Shown: positions 1-12,265 of the stretch, piece after piece | Position numbering within the stretch: position 1 is the first letter of the stretch | Layout of the letters: each line of letters begins with the position of its first letter | From: Primulina eburnea | Taxonomy: Eukaryota > Streptophyta > Magnoliopsida > Lamiales > Gesneriaceae | Reading direction: 5' to 3' | Assembly (NCBI RefSeq): GCF_022965805.1 | Contig: NC_133105.1 | Span: forward strand, 3,472,001-3,536,000 | DNA length: 64,000 bases | Notes under the pieces: model-generated | Told to the model about the DNA's origin: nothing | Database searches by the model: none | What the model saw: only the letters and a program-made list of their open reading frames with translations | Made by a program: the position numbers and the translations under genes

Positions 1-235
1 TTTTTAACTTAATATTTCCATGATTTTTTTTACAAAGAACCGAGACCTCTCTCTTTTGGTATGGGTTTTAGCCAATTCGTAGCCCAGTCCAATTCTACGG
101 CCCAATTAAAGTACCAAAAACCCGACCCGAGTTTAATTCTTTTGTTTGAAGCATCGACTTTCTCAAGTTTCGATTGAAAGTCGAAGCCGTCTAAGAAACG
201 TTCGAATCAAGAAATCTTGAAGATTTGTCGTCGTA

Positions 236-3200
236 ATGAGACCTAGCATTGTTTCTGAGGTGCGAATTCTCTTCCATCGACAGCATTTGCTTGAAATTTG
301 CTTTTTCAGAGTTTATTTTCTGCTAATCAACTATAGGGTTTTGTAGTTGGTTGTGTTCCAGTGAAATTGGTTTCGAGTTTAGTCAACTTGGATCGTGTCT
401 TAAATCTCGGAATTTCTTCCTGATTATGGAGGATAATGAGGGGAATTTTCAACGCATTCTATTTTTCAGCCTACATTTGTTGTGTGATGTGTCAGGATTC
501 TATTTTTTTTCCTTTTTGGCTAAACTTGTACAAGTATTTTCGTATCCTCTATATTCCTTTTAGGTCGTGTTCATCGATCAATATTGACGATCATTGGTTT
601 ATTTTACCAGTTCAATTTATGAATGTCTTTGCTATTATGGAATTTTCTTCACTTTGTTCCATGCGTTCTGTTTGGGTTTAGCGATTTTTTTAGTAATTTG
701 TGTAGGCGGGGCTTTCAACTAGAGTGAATCAATGGTGGGAAAACATTCCTTTCCTCACATCAGCAATTGTGATTATTTGTGGAGTCATTTACTTGGTTTG
801 TCTTTTGGTGGGATATGATTCCTTTGCGGAAGTATGCTTCTCGCCTTCTGCTGTTATATCTCACTTTCAAGGTAATATCTGCTTTTCATTGAACTGGACA
901 CTAGCACACTGCTTTTCTAGATTCCCTTTTTGTTTATTCTCTGTAGTCCATATGTTATTTAGGAGAAACCGAGAAACGGTTGGGCTGATTTGGAGTGAGT
1001 TAATTCAAAGGGGAGTTTTTTACAACATCTTGTATAAATTTCATCTTATTCGATGAGAAATTGTATTTGTTATCATTATGGATCCATGACCTATAGGATC
1101 AATGAGTTCTCACATTTTAACAAAGATAAATATGGAATGTGGTAGATAGCATTGCTTTCCTTTAATGCTTCTGTAATTTCGGTAACTAACTGACTACATG
1201 CAGAATATAAGGTATTGCCAAAATTGATATAAATTTGGATTGTAAATAACTTTGAGTGCTTGAATAACCTTGGGGGTAACTTTAATTCTTTAGCACGAGG
1301 ATGCCCCTAACATCTTACAAGTTGAGGCCTAAGTTTGGCTATATCGTGCACTTTTCTTTCAATATGAGAGACTTTTTAACATCACCGTGTGAAGTTTTTT
1401 CACAGTGCCTTTGTTTTCGCCTTTTGGTTCCTTTTTGCAGTTTTCAGGATATACACTGCTATTATTTTTCATGGTTCTCTTCTGCACGTCCTATTCAATA
1501 TGTTGGCGCTGGTCCCTATGGGTTCTGAACTGGAAAGAATTATGGGATCCATACGTATGCTGTATGTAATCATTCTTCTGGCTACAAGCAATGCCATACT
1601 TCATCTTCTAATAGCTCTGGTCGGGACGTATAACCCTTTCCATCTTTTTCCTTCTCTCATGAACGAGTGTGCCATAGGATTCTCAGGAATACTATTCTCC
1701 ATGATCGTGATCGAGACAAGCCTCAGTGGAGTTCAATCCCGAAGGTCTGACTTCTTAATTAATGTTTGATTAGTATAATTTCCTACAAGTTGCCCCTGCC
1801 TCGTTTGTCTTGTTATTCAAGATTAAATTCAGTTGAATGAACAAATACTAATAGACATCATATTCTAAAAGCTCATACAGAAATATTTCCTCTATCTGCA
1901 GTGTCTTTGGACTTTTCAATGTGCCTGCAAAATGGTGAGTTACATTTATCTCTAGAAGATTTACTTGATTTTTTTCCAGATGGGATACACCTGATAACAT
2001 CTTTGTGTGACAATTTTCATTTGGAATTAAATCAGGTATGTATGGATCCTGTTAGTGGTATTTCAACTTCTTATGACAAATGTCTCGCTACTTGGACACT
2101 TATGTGGTATTCTATCTGGATATGCATGTATGTTATCCAGCTTCCTTTTACCTGCAATCCATTATGTTTCCTCGTAATTTTATTTTACAATAAAGTTTTG
2201 TTAGTGTTCCTGATATCTTTTTCTGGCTTCAGATACTTTTGGTTTGTTCAACATGTTGATTCCTGGGACATCCTTCTATGCTGGCATTGAATCCTCCCCA
2301 TGGCTTGTGAGTATCATGAAACGTTTATGTTCCTGAAAACTATCTGAATCAAATGCCTTAAAAGAGGTGTTCTGCATCTTTTACCGCAGTTTAATAGCTG
2401 TAAAGGACGCGTTTTCTGATTGAATGCATATCTTCTATTACTGGATTATGTTACATTTCTTTTTTTTTTTGGCCCAAGATTATGTTTCATTTCTGTTGTG
2501 CATTTCAACAGTACCTTTTCTGCCATGTTTTATTTGTTGTGAGATCATACATGGATCTATTTAAATAAAGCTGAACTTTCTTTCTTAATTTTTGTAGTCA
2601 ACTTGTGTTAGGAGACCTAAATTCATAGTCTGCTCTGGTGGTAATACCTCAGGTCACATTCCCACACATTCAGGTCAAAATACAACATCAAGGTACACGT
2701 GTTTTCTTTTTCTCCTGAAATAAATCATCTCCGTCCGTTTTGGATCTCTGGTGAAAATACCGTTTGACTATGTTTTTCCTTTTAAAGTGATATGCTTTCT
2801 GGAAATCTCTGGACAAATTTGTCTTCCTGGATGCCACAAAGAGGACCTTCTACTCAGGTATGACTTCGAACAAACGTGAATAGATTCCTGAGAACATTTT
2901 TCAAGTGTGCATAATAGTTAGAAAAATTTTATTCTCTGGCACTGAGGTATGCAAATGTCCTTCATATTTTTTATTTACTGCATCATATGTTCATATCATG
3001 CCAGCATTCATGCAAAATGAGGAAAAACTTGAGGATAATTGCTTCTCTGTCAACAGTTAATATTTTGTCAGTAGCCATAAAATAAGTATTTTGAATCATG
3101 AAAATCAAGTGCTGCAGAATAAGGTTTGCTAGTATATGAATTTCTAAATGCAGACTTCTCAAGATAGTGATAGATTTCCTGGGAGAGGAAGGGCACTTGG

Positions 3201-4321
3201 TTCTGACCTTAATCAAGCAGCCTCTGTTGCAAATTCAAATTCTAGCTTACAAGCAAGACTTCTGGATGATGACAGTCGTCAGATATCCACGACAATTGGG
3301 GGAGAACAGCAGAAATGGGATGGAAGGTGCTAAGAAGTTTCATAAAATTATATGCTCTTTTTTTCTTGTTTTCGAAAGTTTTTTAAGGATTTAATGCTTG
3401 ATGAGATTTCCTCTGCTATTCAAAGCTTATTTAGTCAAATGAACTGAAAGAATTTTACATTCACTAAGGCGAGTTAGTCTTATTTGAGAATGATTTCTGA
3501 AGTGCTTGCTCCTATAGGATTTATCGAAAAGAATTTACATATGGGTGTTGGATAGATGCAAAGGATCAATAATGGAGTATTTGGCTTTCATGGAATCCTG
3601 CAATTGTCACTTGTCAGGGTTCTCTATAGGAACGATTGATATTACAAGGATTAAATGTCACTTCAGGCAATGCTTAAGATACCATCTTCACCAATGTTGG
3701 AAAAAAAAGTCGGTTCTCTATCTAGATAATAAAAAAAATTGAAACTTACTGTAGCTGGCGTGTTTTCATTCTCTATTTGCTTTTATATTGACGGTTAGGC
3801 ATCTGTGTCTGAATTCAAGTAATTCTCACGTTTTGTAATGATTCCCAATCTCTCAATTCTTTAAACAAGACTGAATCCTATTTCCCTTCTGGTATTTCAG
3901 GCTTCCAACTCAAAATGGTATGGTGGAACCAACCCGAATTCAAGCCAATCAGGTTTTATCACAACTTATAAGAACTACATCTTCCCATCTTCTATTGACA
4001 CGATATTTTGGATATCTGATTGTCCTATTCATCCATGCAGAGCTCTGCCCCGTCAGACGTGGAAGTTCAAAAACTTGTTGCAATGGGATTCGAAAGGGTA
4101 ATGCTTTCTATTTCACTAAGATTAGCATCCAAGTTACAAACTCTGAAACAACTGCGTTGAATTGTTTCAGACACAAGTAGAAGTAGCTTTAGCGGCAGCT
4201 GATGGCGATCTGAATGTTGCAGTCGAAATTCTCATGAGCCAACAGGTACTCATGAATATTACTTTTCTCTACTCAAATTTTGGCCTGATTTAATTTAATG
4301 TATGATAACGAGCAGGGATAG
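236..4321 (+). CDS. RBL15: Rhomboid-like protein with C-terminal UBA domain (RBL15 type)
   Basis: Predicted polytopic rhomboid-family membrane protein of 406 aa (Arabidopsis RBL15 is about the same length). Exons: 236-259, 706-871, 1441-1744, 1902-1934, 2036-2127, 2233-2306, 2598-2692, 2788-2857, 3154-3326, 3901-3952, 4041-4097, 4171-4245, 4316-4321; the total is 1,221 nt and in frame. The start MRPSIVSE matches the family N-terminus. The serine motif GFSG (Ser about 145, after MNECAI) and the membrane His (about 197, in LLGHLCGILSGY) fit the rhomboid Ser/His dyad. The C-terminal exons encode a UBA domain (VQKLVAMGFERTQVEVALAA...EILMSQQ), so ubiquitin binding is likely. A serine-rich linker with PGRGRALG separates the two parts. 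The last exon would hold only Gly plus the stop; reading through the last donor instead adds a 15-residue tail, so the very C-terminus is uncertain. Function is inferred from family membership. Confidence 0.93.
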
Positions 4322-5366
4322 ATGGTAAGAACTAAGAAGGCTCAACTCGTTGCATATAATGTCCTTACACTGGTGGTGAATTTCTGACCTCTCTGCCTGA
4401 AGAAACTTGTCCAGGATTATATTTAGTTTTAGATACTGAAAGCATCGGATTTTGTTGTAAACACCTTTTTAGTCTATAAAAATATCCATGTCCTTCTACC
4501 TGGGCAGAGTTATCAATATGGTGCCATGGATTTATGTTAGATGTCGAATTGAATGAGGTGGATTTATAACTGCCAGATTGTGCGATCTCATTGGATGATC
4601 AGAATGGGTACTAGTGAATTTGATTTGAGGTAAGGAGAAAATAAAGCAGACAAAAGTTATTCCCATGTATCTAAAAATAAATAAATAAAAATAATGAAAA
4701 TAATTTATTTCCAAAAGTCGTACGGCTGTGTCCAATGGCTACAATAGCAACAATCTATAAAGAATATAATTAGATTTACGTATTCTTTAGCTCACCTCTT
4801 GAAATTATTTTTTTGGAAAAAAATCAAGAAATATCGAAAAAATATATAAATATAGCTTGCCAAAACCAGATAATTCAATGATCGGAATATATTATTAAAG
4901 AAATTTTATAGATCACCTGTACATTCTTTTACGTTCCTTTTTATTAATTAAACTAAACAACATGAATTCCTTCTGTGCTTCGTCAAAGAATTCAAGATTT
5001 CAGGAAATAAGATAAAAAATATATATATGTTCCAACGATAAGAATTGAATAACAAATTCATGGCATTGCTAAATTCTTGCGCCGTACCAACGGACGCTTG
5101 ATTAAAGGAATTCTAGGCGATACAGTGCGGGGATTTAAACCCTGTTAACAAACACATCAGTATGTAACTATGCATGATACAAAAAACGAAAGTAACAAAT
5201 TAAGTACGACTGTAATTTTCCATGAAGTCCATTCTACCTACTTATTTTGAGTAAGATACATGGCTGGGTAATAAATAATCATGCTTCATGGCTCCGTTGC
5301 CAAGCCATCTTCCTCTTGCTAGAGAAATTTTCTTCCTTCGGTTTTGCCTCGTTATCTTTATACGTC
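4322..5366. other. Intergenic: 3' flanks of two convergent genes
   Basis: AT-rich DNA between the rhomboid gene (+) and the zinc-knuckle gene (-). It must contain both 3' UTRs. No ORF with family resemblance, RNA gene or element with clear ends was seen. Confidence 0.6.
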
Positions 5367-8019
5367 TTAGGAGGAAGGCTTCCAGCCAGGAGGAGCCATC
5401 AATGTTCGATGACTTGGCAGCTGATGCTGAAGCTTTTGGTGAGGAACAAAAGCACTAATATGATGATGATTAAAAACATGGTGAGGGAGCTCAGGTTGTT
5501 GAGAAATTCCCATACGACTGTCAAAAGTGCTTTGAGGAACATGAGTTCTTATCTGGTGAGTGAAATTTTGATGGGGAAGTTGAATCCTGTTTTGAGGTGT
5601 TCCAGGGATTTGAATTCCCTGGTGAAATATTTCATGGGGGCGAAGACTGTAAGGTCGGAAAGAATTTGGAGGAACGTGAGTCGCTTCTCTGTAGTTTGTA
5701 TTGTAGTGGTAAAAATGGAAACCAGATTGATAAGAAGACTGGTTAACTGCTGGCGAAAATTCAAGATAGTTTCTTGCAGCAGCTGCAGGTGGCGGCAACC
5801 AGACGTTCAAACCAGGTCTTCCATAAGAGGACTGGTTAAGAGCTGGAGAGTTAACAAGACAGTTTCTTGCAGCAGCTGCGGGTGGTGATAACCAGACGTT
5901 TGATCCCGGATTTCCATAGTATTGCTCGTGTCTTGGTATAGAATTTCCTATAATTGACACCGTTGGAAAACTCTGGACTACAATAGATGTAGGCATTACT
6001 GGTTTCCTCTTCCGTCTCCTCTCTCTTCTTAGAGTTTTTCGGGACTTTCCCTCAATAGCTTTATCTGGAACTGCATTTTTTCTCGCCGTGCTAGTTTCAG
6101 CTGAAGTTGATTTATTAACTTTTTCCCCAGCCTGTGAAGGATCACAAACTAATCAGACAAGTATTTTGATAAAGAGAAAAGGTTCTAAGAAGCAAAATTT
6201 TGGATATGTTGAGATATTACTAAGTATATACTTGCGTCTTTGGGGACATTTTTTTAACAACTTTATTCAGCACTGCATCATTTCCCAACAAAGTAGTTTC
6301 TGCTGATGTCGATCGATTTATTATCTAATTCCACAATCTGCTGAGCGTTCAAACTCATCAGACATGCATTTGGATGATGAGAAAAAGAACTTTTTTTTTT
6401 AAATTAGGTTAAAGATATTACTAAATACATGAGCTTTTCGAGAATTTTCCTTAACAGAATTATTCAGCGCAAAATCTTTTCCCGTGGTATAAATTTTTTA
6501 TGAAGTCAGACTTATTATCCGACTTCCTACTCTGCGAAGTCGATTTATTATCCATATCCCAAATCTGTAAAGGTTCAAACTCATCAAATATGCATTGAAT
6601 TGGATGATGAAGGGAAAAAAACTAAAAAGAAAAATTTACAAGGAGATATTACTGAATACATACTTGAGGAGAGTGGACTCCTTTTTGGCATTTAAAGCAT
6701 ATTGATACTTGTTGAAGCTCTTTTGAAACTGCATTAATTTTTGTGCACTCCTACAAAATTGTGCATACATTAGTCCGGTTTCAAATTAGTATTTGGGAAA
6801 CAAAGAGCTTGAAACTCACAAAACCACGGTGACCGGACTGCCCACAGTTGTAACATGAAGCTTCACTAAGTCCTCCGGTGCTATTTTCATAACAACAGAG
6901 GTGACCAAAATCCATGCAAATATAACACTGAATACCCTGTCCATAAGAGAGCATATGTTTTCTTGCATTTAAATAAAATTCTTTAAAAGACAGTTGATAA
7001 GATGATATCAGCAGTTACACTAAATGAATAGGTCTCATTTACTTAAGCACGAGAGGGAACATTACATAATTGAAAGAGTATAATCCGTTTAGATTTCTCA
7101 ACAGAAATCCAATATCACATCAAATTTATGGCATAATATGCTCTTTGTAAGATATAGGGCAGAGAATAGATCACGAACTTAATAAATGTTGAAACACGGA
7201 TGCTACAAATATTGGTTCGCGTATTAAACAAAGGATAAAAATGGGTCTCGGGCATTAGACTTAACATACCTTGAGATCTTCTGGATCATAGTCATTGGTA
7301 CATGAGAACATGTCATGGCCCGTGCCTCCGCATTTTAAGCAGAATAAGGAAGTATAGTCCTCTTCTAAATTATTCTTGCTCTCTTCCTTAGAGCAAACAG
7401 AGCATGTATTAACCTGATCGTGAAGACAAACAGCGAATGGCGTTGACAAGGCTTCTTTATGGGTTTGGATTAAAGTTGCACACATGGACTCGAGCTTGAA
7501 TAGCACTGTCCTCAAAACATGACACACATGTGTATCAAGTATCTTTTTACGAACTAGTTATCATTATAGGCAACTCTAAAAAATAGGATATGTTAGTATA
7601 AAATAGCATCATGAATAAGTATGACTCGATATCGAGTAGTTGACATATATATAATTAAGATTTGACTCATATCTTGCAAGCAGCTCACAAGGGAATGGAC
7701 TACCTTGAACCCCAATTTGAATGATAGATATCTGGTCGCTAAATAAGTTTTCCCATTATAGTGGCTTCAAATTTGAAGTTATCTTGCTATTTCAAGTCTA
7801 CTCGAGTATGAGTGAAACGAATCTCGAGCATATAGAAAGTCATGCAATAAGACCCCTAAATCAAGTTGAACAGAATAAACTCATGATGTGTGTTGAGCAT
7901 ACCCGTGGGCAGAAATTCCCACTGTGACCCCAATCGGCACAAATATAGCATGGTTTCGACTTCTTTTTAAACTTTTGCCTCTTCTTGCGATTTGGGAGAT
8001 TGAAGTACCTCGCAGCTCG
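5367..8019 (-). CDS. CCHC zinc-knuckle family protein, 5' end not resolved
   Basis: Putative nucleic-acid-binding protein of the plant CCHC zinc-knuckle family (At3g43590-like), with RAARYF followed by serial knuckles. Supported exons on the minus strand: 8019-7903 (RAARYFNLP, basic KKRQKFKKK, CYICADWGHSGNFC), 7542-7270 (CSVCSKEE, then CLKCGGTGHDMFSC, ending PEDLK), 6936-6820 (CYICMDFGHLCC and CYNCGQSGHRGF), 6750-6664 (EC, which completes the previous knuckle across the intron, then CFKCQKGVHSPQ), 6324-6232 and 6131-5367. All these junctions keep phase 0. The last exon carries a basic RRERRRKRK stretch, then a Pro/Gln/His-rich tail with a duplicated WLPPPAAAARN-type motif. No start codon was found upstream of 8019. 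The knuckle beginning CFKC lacks its final Cys in this model, so an exon near 6.5 kb is probably missing or broken. Family assignment is firm; the full gene model is not. Confidence 0.72.
6055..6690 (-). repeat. Three diverged copies of one exon-intron module inside the zinc-knuckle gene
   Basis: Three tandem blocks of about 200-230 bp (near 6055-6250, 6265-6450 and 6455-6690) share an ordered set of motifs on the plus strand: 'gaagtcgatttattat', then 'tcaaactcatca' with 'ggatgatga' (the two right-hand copies; degenerate in the left), then 'gatattact' before the donor. The left copy is the start of the last coding exon and the middle copy gives an open 93-nt exon (6324-6232). The right copy has stops in the matching frame and looks degenerate. 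This is an internal duplication of exon plus flanking intron. Confidence 0.7.
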
Positions 8020-9593
8020 CTGGGTAATTAAGAAATTAAGTTAGTGGTACTGAAAGAGCAGGCATATCTGGATACAATAAATAGAAGTAGAGTACCACAA
8101 AAAAAAATTTAAGTATCTCGCAGCTACAACTACCAGGAACTTGTTTTACACTGGTTTTCCCTTCTGACATTGAATTCGGTTTCAACCAACAGTATTTTTT
8201 TCGAAACTGTACTTGTCTTTTTCTATAACATCTCCCTCTTCATTATTCTATAGCAGGTAAACTATAGTATAGCATTAACATGAGAAACAGTCAGATCATA
8301 TCCGAAAACACAGTTTTTCAAAACATTTTAGAAGATGGACACACTAATTTGTGTCTTATCGCAAAAAGTTTTTGTTCACGACCAACATGTGCTACTTTAT
8401 ACTATTATTTCACCTTAAAAATTATAAACAGTTCCAAAATATCTGATATTCAGAAAATTTCAACAGACAAGACAAGCATATGTGATTGATGATACATTTT
8501 TGTAACCTTTATGGCCGAACTCTACAATTAACAAAATAAATATGAGATGCTTGACCGCATATGGATCATAAATTTATGAAGTATCAAGGATAGTCATTAG
8601 TTCCATGACGGTAAAAAAAAAAACTTGATGCCATTTTAACGGTCTGTATCTAAACTCTCCATAATTGAAGTAGCACCTTATGATGTGCAAATGTAGAACT
8701 ACCCCCATTTTTTCTTCTTTTTTTTCAGAATAGACATCAACATATCATAGAACTGCCCCCATTTATTCGGCCTTAAATGAGTGCAACTTAATTTAGATTG
8801 CAAAAACTAACGAGCCTATGGAATTGTTTCGTCTGCTTTTTCAACACGCATACAACTTTACATAATGATGAATTTATTCCAGCTTGTTTTTCACAGAGTT
8901 TTTTCACAGAATCATACATAAAACATCAAAAACAAAATTCAGCGGCGAGCTGATTCGCCAAATACGCGAGAAAAAAAAATCCTATCAGTCTGTGCGCGTG
9001 TGAGTGCAAGCAATGGTGTAGAATGAAGAGAAATACCACTGTAGATGCATTCATCTTTCTCCGCTACTGAAGTTGACTCCCCCTCGTTTCCCCAAAAATA
9101 AGAAAGCCTTGAATTGAAATAATATACTCTCAAATTCACCGCAACAAAAGACCTAATATTTTCTTGATCGATATTAAAATATTTGTTTGTTTTGAAATGT
9201 TCACGCGAACACCTCGTTTAAAAAGCATCGGGAGTAGCAATCCGTGTAGCATAAAATGACCCTTGATCCACTTCTCTTCTTCTCACCCGCCTATACTGAG
9301 ACATGAATCTATTCCCTTATACCGTTGCGAGTACTCAAAACTTTAACACTCCTGCAGGCTCTTTTTCCCTGTTCAGCTGTTCTATTCCGAAGTATCTGCC
9401 ATAGATTCGGAAAAACGTGCGGGTAATCATTCGAAGCAGACTGAAAAGCTCTGGACTGCTGCAATCCTTGCTGGACGCATCGAGATTCTCAGATCCAAAA
9501 ATGGATAGCCAAGCACCACGTAGCCATTTCTTGGGGTAAAAATCGATCGAGCAGTGGTAGGGAACCGGATAGATCCCACTCAGCAAATGGGTC
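8020..9593. other. Upstream region of the zinc-knuckle gene
   Basis: This region should hold the missing first exon(s), 5' UTR and promoter of the minus-strand gene. A short ATG-started minus-strand stretch near 8170 (MSEGKTSVKQVP) ends at a possible donor, but its phase does not fit the exon at 8019. A minus-strand ORF at 9595-9335 has no recognisable family. Nothing else is supported. Confidence 0.4.
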
Positions 9594-10122
9594 ATTATGG
9601 CTAGGCTTAGAAAAAATATCGAAATACAGAAAAATCATATCGAAAAAAATATCGAATTTATCGAGAAAATCGGTATATCGAAAATTTTGATACGGTATCA
9701 TTTCATACCGAATTTTCGGTATCGGTATCGTATCGATACGGAATATTTTTTATTCGATATTTCGGTATATACCAAAATACAGAAAATAATTTTTTATTAT
9801 TTTTTTAAAATTTAAGTTCGGTATATCGACAAAATGTCGATACGGTACCGGTATGAACTTTTTTATATCGAAAATTCGGTATACCGAATATCCGATATCG
9901 GTATGAAAAAATTCCATATCAATATTTTTGATACGGTATACGATACCGTAGTTCGATACGATATACCGTACCGTATCCACCCTAATATCCGATATCGGTA
10001 TCGAAAATTCGGTATACCGAATATCCGATATCGGTATGAAAAAATTCCATATAAATATTTTTGATACGGTATACGATACCGTAGTTCGATACGATATACC
10101 GTACCATACCACCCTAATTATG
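9594..10122. repeat. Palindrome-rich tandem repeat, possible non-autonomous transposon
   Basis: The block is built of 'cgatatcggtat'/'ggtataccg'-type short palindromes. It contains a near-perfect tandem duplication with a 133-bp period (9869-10001 and 10002 to about 10117). The 6-bp word 'attatg' lies at both edges (9594-9599 and 10117-10122) and could be a target-site duplication. Terminal inverted repeats are poor (tagg against ccta). Long ORFs crossing the block on both strands are by-products of the low-complexity sequence. Confidence 0.55.
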
Positions 10123-10636
10123 ACATAGTTTACTACCATCGGTTTTATTAACATGGACACGTACCAATCATATAAAATTTTGGAATATAGAAACAAAATT
10201 GATATAAATAAATGAAATAATACATGGATAAAATAAATTTTAAAATACAATAAAGATGAGAATAAAACGATATTTATATTACAATTTCAAAATAAATGAA
10301 TTATTATACCAATAAATAAATTATAGTTTACTAGTATAGGCGTAATCAAAATATCAGTTTCAACCAAAATAACCAATCAAACTGAATTAATTTGAAATAT
10401 CGGTTCGATTTATTTATAAGTTCGATTTTAGATTATTTAAATATCGGTTGCTTCGTTCGGTTTTTGTTTTAATATAAAACTTCAGTTAACCAAACAAATA
10501 GAATATTTATAAAGATAAATTTTATTAGATTTTCTAATATAGTTTATTAGGATATGAATATTACAAATTTCTAAAAAAAAAATTATTTAGAAAATATAAC
10601 TAGACTTAAAAATATTCTTTAAATAAATAAAAAGTA

Positions 10637-10816
10637 GATCTCTTATGAGACGATCTCACGAATCTTTATATGTGAGACGGGTCAACCTTACCGATATCCA
10701 AAATAAAAAGTAATAGTACTCTTAGCATAAAAAGTATACTTTTTTAAAGATGACCCAAACAAAATATTTGTCTCACAAAATACGACCCGTGAGACAGTGT
10801 CACACAAGGTTTTGAT
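10637..10816 (-). repeat. MITE copy A ('gagacggtctcac' family)
   Basis: About 180 bp. The left edge 'gagacgatctcac' and right edge 'cgtgagacagtgtcac' are inverted relatives. Internal 'tgagacgggtcaacc' and 'aaaaagtaatagtactctta' are shared with the other copies in the window. It lies in reverse orientation relative to copies C-F. Confidence 0.75.
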
Positions 10817-11287
10817 ATAAATAAATTTAAATTTAATTGATTCAATTCTTATATTACATTTTTTAATTAAAACTTGATTTTAAAAAAAAAATTCTAAAAG
10901 TTCGGTTAATTTGGTTACTGACCAAAATAATCGAATTTTTCGATTTTGCTAGTAAAGTTCAATCCGTTCAGTTTGTTGAAAAAAATCGGTTAATTCGATT
11001 TTAGAAAGTTCGGTTTGATTTTATCCGAATGCTAACCCTTATTGAAACAAAAACGTTATCTCTATATAAATAATTTTCAACTAAGAAGTCTTTAATATTT
11101 ATATCAATTTTATCGATCATCAACACTCGAGGAAAACAACTATTCTTATTTATTTTTATACTAGTATTTTTCAATAATATTAATACTATTTTCGTCATTC
11201 AATTCGTTTACAGCGGAACATCATACCATATTATCATTATAATCACCAATAGGCCGGTGAATCAAATTCTTTAACATTATTATTTGA

Positions 11288-11466
11288 GTAGGTCTCATGT
11301 GAGACCGTCTCACGGATCACAATCTGTGAGACGGGTCAACTCTACCCATATTCACAATAAAAAGTAATACTCTTAGCATAAAAAGTAATACTTTTCCATG
11401 GATTATCCAAATAAAGATCCGTCTCACAAAATACGACCCGTGAGACCGTCTCACACAAGTTTTTGC
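11288..11466 (-). repeat. MITE copy B ('gagacggtctcac' family)
   Basis: The best-preserved copy. The left end 'gtgagaccgtctcacgg' and right end 'cgtgagaccgtctcacac' are each self-palindromic, and the internal 'ttcacaataaaaagtaata' is diagnostic. Same orientation as copy A. Confidence 0.8.
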
Positions 11467-12265
11467 CTTATTTATTTATTTGATTTTCTTGTCCTACATC
11501 CATTAATTATACTACCATATGTTTATTCTTCCTTTGTTATTTTAGCATTGTGATCACTAAAGTATTTATCAATATACCGAACAAGTTTTCTGACTTAATG
11601 TTTTTTGTTCGCTTTTCGATATATGTACAAATGTTTTGGTGTAAGACTCGATATATTTAAAACATTAAATTTCCATTTATCATAATTAGAAATTTTTTTG
11701 GCGATTTAATTAGAAATTATATAACTTGAAATTCACAACATAAGCTAGATTTATCGAAATTCACACATAAAATAGATTTGCAACATCAAAATCTAATAAA
11801 TGAAGTTAAACTTAATATTAAATTTCGATTATCTAAATCATTAGTTACTATGATATCAAATTAAAATCGATGACAAATAAGGTAATTCTTTTGTATAATT
11901 AGACGCTAGTCTACATATTTTTAAAAATGAAGTCTTGTTATTTTTTAAATTATTAGTAAAATAAATAATATTTTTTTACGAAGTTTGTTGAATAAAATTT
12001 CGTAATAGTTACACACAATTTTTTGGGCTCCTCGAGGCGTGGTCTCGAGGCGACCATCTCATGTGTCTCATCTCAAGTGCGAGCATGATCGTATAGATTA
12101 TTTATCAAAATAATATGGTTTATAATTATTGCGTTAATTAGACGTATTATCTGATGTATATCGAAAAATAAAAGCGGTATGTTCCAACATTTTTTTAATA
12201 AAAAAACAATTATGTTAGAGAGGAAGTAACATTAAATTAAGTCGACTCCATTAAATAAGCTATTC

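Larger units (their letters stand above)
10123..12265. other. AT-rich intergenic DNA with two MITE copies
   Basis: Apart from the two MITE copies listed separately, this is AT-rich sequence without a recognisable gene. Short oligopurine/oligopyrimidine runs such as 'ggttcggttaattcg' motifs around 10330-11030 look like old repeat debris. Confidence 0.5.

Noticed and set aside
5247..5888. 213-codon plus-strand ORF
   Set aside because: Antisense to the last exon of the zinc-knuckle gene; repeated segments mirror that exon's duplicated WLPPPAAAARN-type motif.
9335..9595. 86-codon minus-strand ORF next to the palindromic repeat
   Set aside because: No recognisable family, no fitting splice link to the zinc-knuckle gene, and it begins at the repeat border. 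It could be an upstream exon fragment but cannot be supported.
9750..10250. 166-codon minus-strand ORF and overlapping plus-strand ORF of similar character
   Set aside because: Both read through the palindromic tandem repeat; the Tyr/Arg/Ile/Ser-rich periodic products simply reflect the 133-bp repeat.
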